From: an uncultured Actinomycetes bacterium
Lineage (GTDB): Bacteria > Actinomycetota > Thermoleophilia > Solirubrobacterales > 70-9
Assembly: GCA_946886425.1 (NCBI GenBank)
Contig: CAMPIP010000101.1
Coordinates: 1 to 8,514 of the forward strand
Reading direction: 5' to 3'
DNA length: 8,514 nucleotides
Below are positions 6,467 through 8,514 of this stretch, piece after piece (positions within the stretch are counted from its first letter, which is position 1; each line of letters starts with the position of its first letter). The notes under the pieces are model-generated. The model ran no database searches. It was given only the letters and a program-made list of their open reading frames with translations, and was not told the DNA's origin. A program made the translations under genes and the position numbers.

Positions 6467-7348
6467 GTGCTGGCGGAGCTTGCGGAGCTGCAGCATGGGG
6501 TGGTGGCCCGGACGCAGCTGCTCGATCGCGGTGTCGCGAGGAGCGCGATAGACCGTCGGCTTGCCCGGGGCCAGCTGCATCCACTCCATCGCGGCGTGTA
6601 TGCGGTCGGGCACCGCGTCATCAGCCAGGAGGCAAGGTGGTTGGCGGCGGTGCTCGCCTGTGGACGATCCGCGGTGTTGAGCCACAGGGCTGCCGGTCAG
6701 CTCTGGCGCCTCATCTCGGCGCCGTCAGCTCTCCCCGAGCTGACGAGGCCAACCGCGCACCGTGGGGCGCCCGGCATGACCGTGCACCGAGGGGCGCTGG
6801 CGGAGGACGAGATCGAGGTGGTCGACCGAATCCCGGTGACCTGCGTGGCGCGCACCGTCTTCGATCTCGCGGGGTCGGCGAGGCCGCGGGAGCTGGAGCG
6901 GGCCTGGAACGAGATGGAAGTGCGGCGGCTGACCAGCCGGGTCTCGGTGCCCCAGCTGTTGGAGCGCTATCCGGGGCGGCCGGGGGCGGCGGCGCTGCGG
7001 GCGCTGCTGCGGTCGGAAGAGCCGGGTGGGGTGACCCGGAACGACTTCGAGGAGGACTTCGTGGCGCTGCTCGACGCGCACGGGTTGCCGAGGCCGCGGC
7101 TCAACGCCGACCTCTGGCTGCGTGGGCGGTTCATCGAGGTCGACTGCCTCTGGCCGCGCGAGCGGCTGGCGCTGGAGCTGGACGGGCAGGCGGTCCATGG
7201 GCGGGAAGTTGCCGTCGAGAGCGACAAGCGGCGCGACCGCGAACTCCTCGCCGAAGGCTGGCGGACGTCGCGGGTGACCTGGTGGCAGCTGCGCGATGAA
7301 CCGGAGGCCGTCGTGGTGGACTTGCGCGACGCTCTCGGTGGTGCCTGA
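6467..7348 (+). CDS. AbiEi-like antitoxin-domain / DUF559 nuclease-like protein, orphan
   Basis: The N-terminal region has the winged-helix signature of AbiEi-type antitoxins (LAELQHGVVARTQLLDRGV, then AIDRRLARGQLHPLHRGVYAVGH). A middle part resembles the AbiEi linker domain (IPVTCVARTVFDLAG). The C-terminal third matches DUF559, a Vsr/PD-(D/E)xK-like nuclease fold (FIEVDCLWP, LALELDGQAVHG, ESDKRRDRELLAEGW, then WWQL), with E and D residues placed as in a metal site. Such fusions are common in high-GC Actinobacteria; function is unproven, DNA cleavage or autoregulation being possible. No AbiEii toxin is adjacent: 6S RNA lies upstream and a palindromic element and mnmA downstream. I chose GTG 6467 because GGAG lies 8 nt before it and codon bias improves there; ATG 6401 or 6347 would add 22 or 40 residues. 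Codon use is looser than in its neighbours, suggesting acquisition. Confidence 0.8.
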   Translation: MLAELAELQHGVVARTQLLDRGVARSAIDRRLARGQLHPLHRGVYAVGHRVISQEARWLAAVLACGRSAVLSHRAAGQLWRLISAPSALPELTRPTAHRGAPGMTVHRGALAEDEIEVVDRIPVTCVARTVFDLAGSARPRELERAWNEMEVRRLTSRVSVPQLLERYPGRPGAAALRALLRSEEPGGVTRNDFEEDFVALLDAHGLPRPRLNADLWLRGRFIEVDCLWPRERLALELDGQAVHGREVAVESDKRRDRELLAEGWRTSRVTWWQLRDEPEAVVVDLRDALGGA

Positions 7349-7382
7349 GCGCCCGCGCCCAGGCCGCTTCCGAGTGCGGCTA

Positions 7383-7551
7383 CTAGGAGGGATTGGCGAA
7401 ACCCGGGTGCGCGGGCCGGCGAGCGCCGGACCAAGCGGGACAAGGACGCAGGAAGGCCGAATAGCAGAGCTATTTGGCCGACCGAGGACGCCGAACCGCG
7501 CCGCGTCCGCCGCCGCCGGACGCGTGCGGGGGTTTCGCCAATCCCTCCTAG
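7383..7551. repeat. 169-bp palindromic element with 22-bp terminal inverted repeats (MITE/REP-like)
   Basis: Positions 7383-7404 and 7530-7551 are perfect inverted copies of 22 bases, both beginning CTAGGAGGGATTGG when read inward. The 125 bases between them fold into three hairpins: 7416-7420 with 7425-7429 (loop GAGC); 7455-7465 with 7469-7479 (11 pairs including one G-U, loop AGA); and 7502-7509 with 7517-7524 (8 pairs, loop of 7). AGGACGC occurs on each side of the central hairpin (7443-7449, 7485-7491). No protein is encoded. The palindromic CTAG at both outer ends may be a 4-bp target duplication of the type made by IS5-group transposases, or simply part of the repeat. A non-autonomous mobile element is the best reading; a structured RNA or large regulatory cruciform is the alternative. 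Confidence 0.75.
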
Positions 7552-7562
7552 GACGTACCGCC

Positions 7563-7568
7563 TACCCT
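7563..7568 (+). promoter_or_regulatory. putative -10 element (TACCCT) for leaderless iscU-mnmA fusion gene
   Basis: TACCCT matches TANNNT and ends 6 nt before the GTG at 7575; no Shine-Dalgarno sequence is present and TGA at 7569-7571 closes the frame upstream, so a leaderless GTG start is likely. The -35 position would fall at about 7540-7545, inside the right terminal repeat of the palindromic element. Confidence 0.42.
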
Positions 7569-7574
7569 TGACCT

Positions 7575-8514
7575 GTGGATCGAGATCTGTTCGAGCATTA
7601 CTTCGAGGACGGGACCCGGCTCGGGCCGGCGGTCGATGGCGCCTTCACCGGGGCCGCCGGGGGCGCCGCCTGCGGCGACTACTCGCGCGTCTCGCTGACC
7701 GTCGAGGACGGCCGGATCGCCAAGGTCAGCTTCGACACCGAGGGCTGCGGGGCGACGCGCGCCGCGACCGCGGCGGTGGCCGAGATGGTCGACGGGGCGC
7801 CCGTATTGGACGCGGCGCTGATCTCGATCGACGACGTCGCCGACTCCCTTGGCGGCCTGATCCCCGCCAAGCGCCACGCCGCCCAGCTCGCCGCCGACGC
7901 ACTGCACCGCGCGCTCCAGCGTGCCGCCGCGTCTGATCTGCCCCTCGCCGCCGAGCCCGGCGAGCGCGTCGCCGTCGCCATGTCCGGCGGTGTCGACAGC
8001 GCCGTCGCCGCCCTGCTCGAGCGCGAGCGCGGGCTGGAGGTGGTCGGGATCACGGTCAAGCTCTGGGCCGACCCGGAGACCGACGGGACCAAGGCCTGCT
8101 GCTCACCGGAGGCGGTGCTGGGCGCCCGCGGTCTCGCCCACTCGCTCGGCATCCCGCACTTCACGCTCGACCTCGAGGAGGAATTCCGCCGCCGCGTCGT
8201 CGCCCGCTTCGTCGACGGCTACACGGCCGGTGTCACTCCCAACCCCTGCATCCTCTGCAACGGCGAGGTGCGGCTCGCGGCGATGCTCGACCTCGCCGAG
8301 CGGCTCGGGGCGACGCGGTTGATCACCGGCCACTACGCCGGGATCGTCGAGGACGAGGAGGGGCCGCTGCTGGTCTCCGGCGCCGACCCGGCCAAGGACC
8401 AGAGCTACATGCTGGCGGCGCTGCCGACCGAGCTGCTCGGCCGGCTCTCCTTCCCGCTCACCGAGATGACCAAGGCCGAGGTCCGGGCGGTCGCCGAGCG
8501 GCACGGCCTTCCGG
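7575..8514 (+). CDS. mnmA: IscU/NifU-like scaffold domain fused to tRNA 2-thiouridylase MnmA, 3' partial
   Basis: A single uninterrupted frame runs off the right edge (313 residues seen). Residues 1-118 resemble the IscU/NifU Fe-S scaffold (start VDRDLFEHYF; ACGDYSRV with C33 and D35; FDTEGCGATRAA with C58; IPAKRHAAQLAADAL at 96-110). The third cluster Cys is missing: IscU has KxHC, here KRHA (H101 kept, A102). MnmA begins near residue 130: ATP-binding PP-loop SGGVDS (137-142), KACCSPE with C175/C176 (the catalytic Cys region), TPNPCILCN (221-229, CxxC at C225/C228), ITGHYA and KDQSYML (274-280). MnmA thiolates U34 of tRNA-Lys, Glu and Gln in the cytoplasm using sulfur from a cysteine desulfurase. 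GTG 7575 is the only possible start of the fusion; an ATG at residue 136 would remove the scaffold and cut into the PP-loop, so it is unlikely. Confidence 0.88.
   Translation, partial: MDRDLFEHYFEDGTRLGPAVDGAFTGAAGGAACGDYSRVSLTVEDGRIAKVSFDTEGCGATRAATAAVAEMVDGAPVLDAALISIDDVADSLGGLIPAKRHAAQLAADALHRALQRAAASDLPLAAEPGERVAVAMSGGVDSAVAALLERERGLEVVGITVKLWADPETDGTKACCSPEAVLGARGLAHSLGIPHFTLDLEEEFRRRVVARFVDGYTAGVTPNPCILCNGEVRLAAMLDLAERLGATRLITGHYAGIVEDEEGPLLVSGADPAKDQSYMLAALPTELLGRLSFPLTEMTKAEVRAVAERHGLP

Noticed and set aside
6015..6551. 178-aa frame on the + strand across the gap after the aspS operon
   Set aside because: It overlaps the end of the DUF2007-like gene and crosses the structured 6S RNA; codon use lacks the GC3 bias and no domain is recognisable.
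6106..6685. Two frames on the - strand (6106-6390 and 6224-6685) opposite the 6S region
   Set aside because: No recognisable domain, no ribosome binding site, and they are antisense to the 6S RNA and the AbiEi domain. A + strand structured RNA explains the region better.
7383..7551. tRNA or tmRNA reading of the cloverleaf-like fold
   Set aside because: The arms have the wrong lengths, there is no T-loop consensus or CCA end, and the closing stem is 22 bp.
7296..7571. 91-aa frame on the + strand across the palindromic element
   Set aside because: It overlaps the end of the AbiEi/DUF559 gene and encodes only the translation of the inverted repeat and its hairpins.
7568..7573. TTGACC as a -35 box
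   Set aside because: It overlaps the start region of the gene at 7575, and no -10 lies 16-19 bases downstream outside the coding region; the TACCCT at 7563 fits better.
1..8514. CRISPR array, riboswitch or T-box leader before hisS/aspS
   Set aside because: No repeat-spacer periodicity is seen, and the gap before hisS is only 34 bases, too short for a T-box.

Overview
The window is dense, very GC-rich bacterial DNA with almost uniformly G/C third codon positions. All protein genes lie on the + strand. The GC bias, the gene families and the mix of leaderless-looking and Shine-Dalgarno starts suggest an actinobacterium, probably class Thermoleophilia (Solirubrobacterales or Gaiellales relatives). 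That placement is inferred from sequence style, not from a search.

Layout. Positions 2-739 hold the C-terminal part of an M29-type (AmpS/COG2309) metallo-aminopeptidase-like protein. Next come a single-domain glutamate formimidoyltransferase (750-1640), a small basic protein with two membrane segments (1651-2013) and an MBL-fold glyoxalase II-like hydrolase (2018-2662). The translation block follows: hisS (2697-3941), aspS (3938-5770, overlapping hisS by 4 nt) and a small DUF2007-like protein (5770-6066, sharing one base with the aspS stop). Positions 6067-6466 hold no credible protein gene. They hold a GC hairpin just after the operon and then, at about 6118-6273, an RNA gene I identify as 6S RNA: a long closing stem, a second helix, a central bubble with a small hairpin on each side, an apical stem-loop, and the conserved-looking 3' segment. 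A solitary AbiEi-like/DUF559 nuclease-like gene follows (about 6467-7348). After it lies a 169-bp palindromic element (7383-7551) with 22-bp perfect terminal inverted repeats and three internal hairpins. The window ends in the 5' part of an uninterrupted frame (7575-8514+) fusing an IscU/NifU-like Fe-S scaffold domain to MnmA, the tRNA 2-thiouridylase.

How the genes fit together. hisS, aspS and mnmA all serve tRNA charging or modification. 6S RNA regulates the housekeeping RNA polymerase. The order hisS-aspS-6S-...-Fe-S/sulfur gene-mnmA resembles the Bacillus subtilis order hisS-aspS-bsrA-...-cysteine desulfurase-mnmA, as I recall it. The AbiEi/DUF559 gene and the palindromic element look like later insertions between 6S and mnmA.

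Most notable points: the unannotated 6S RNA; the scaffold-MnmA fusion, whose scaffold lacks the third cluster Cys; the 169-bp MITE-like element ending 23 bp before that gene; and a recurrent TANNNT box 6-7 nt before start codons that lack a Shine-Dalgarno sequence. In two cases that box is built on the stop codon of the upstream gene.
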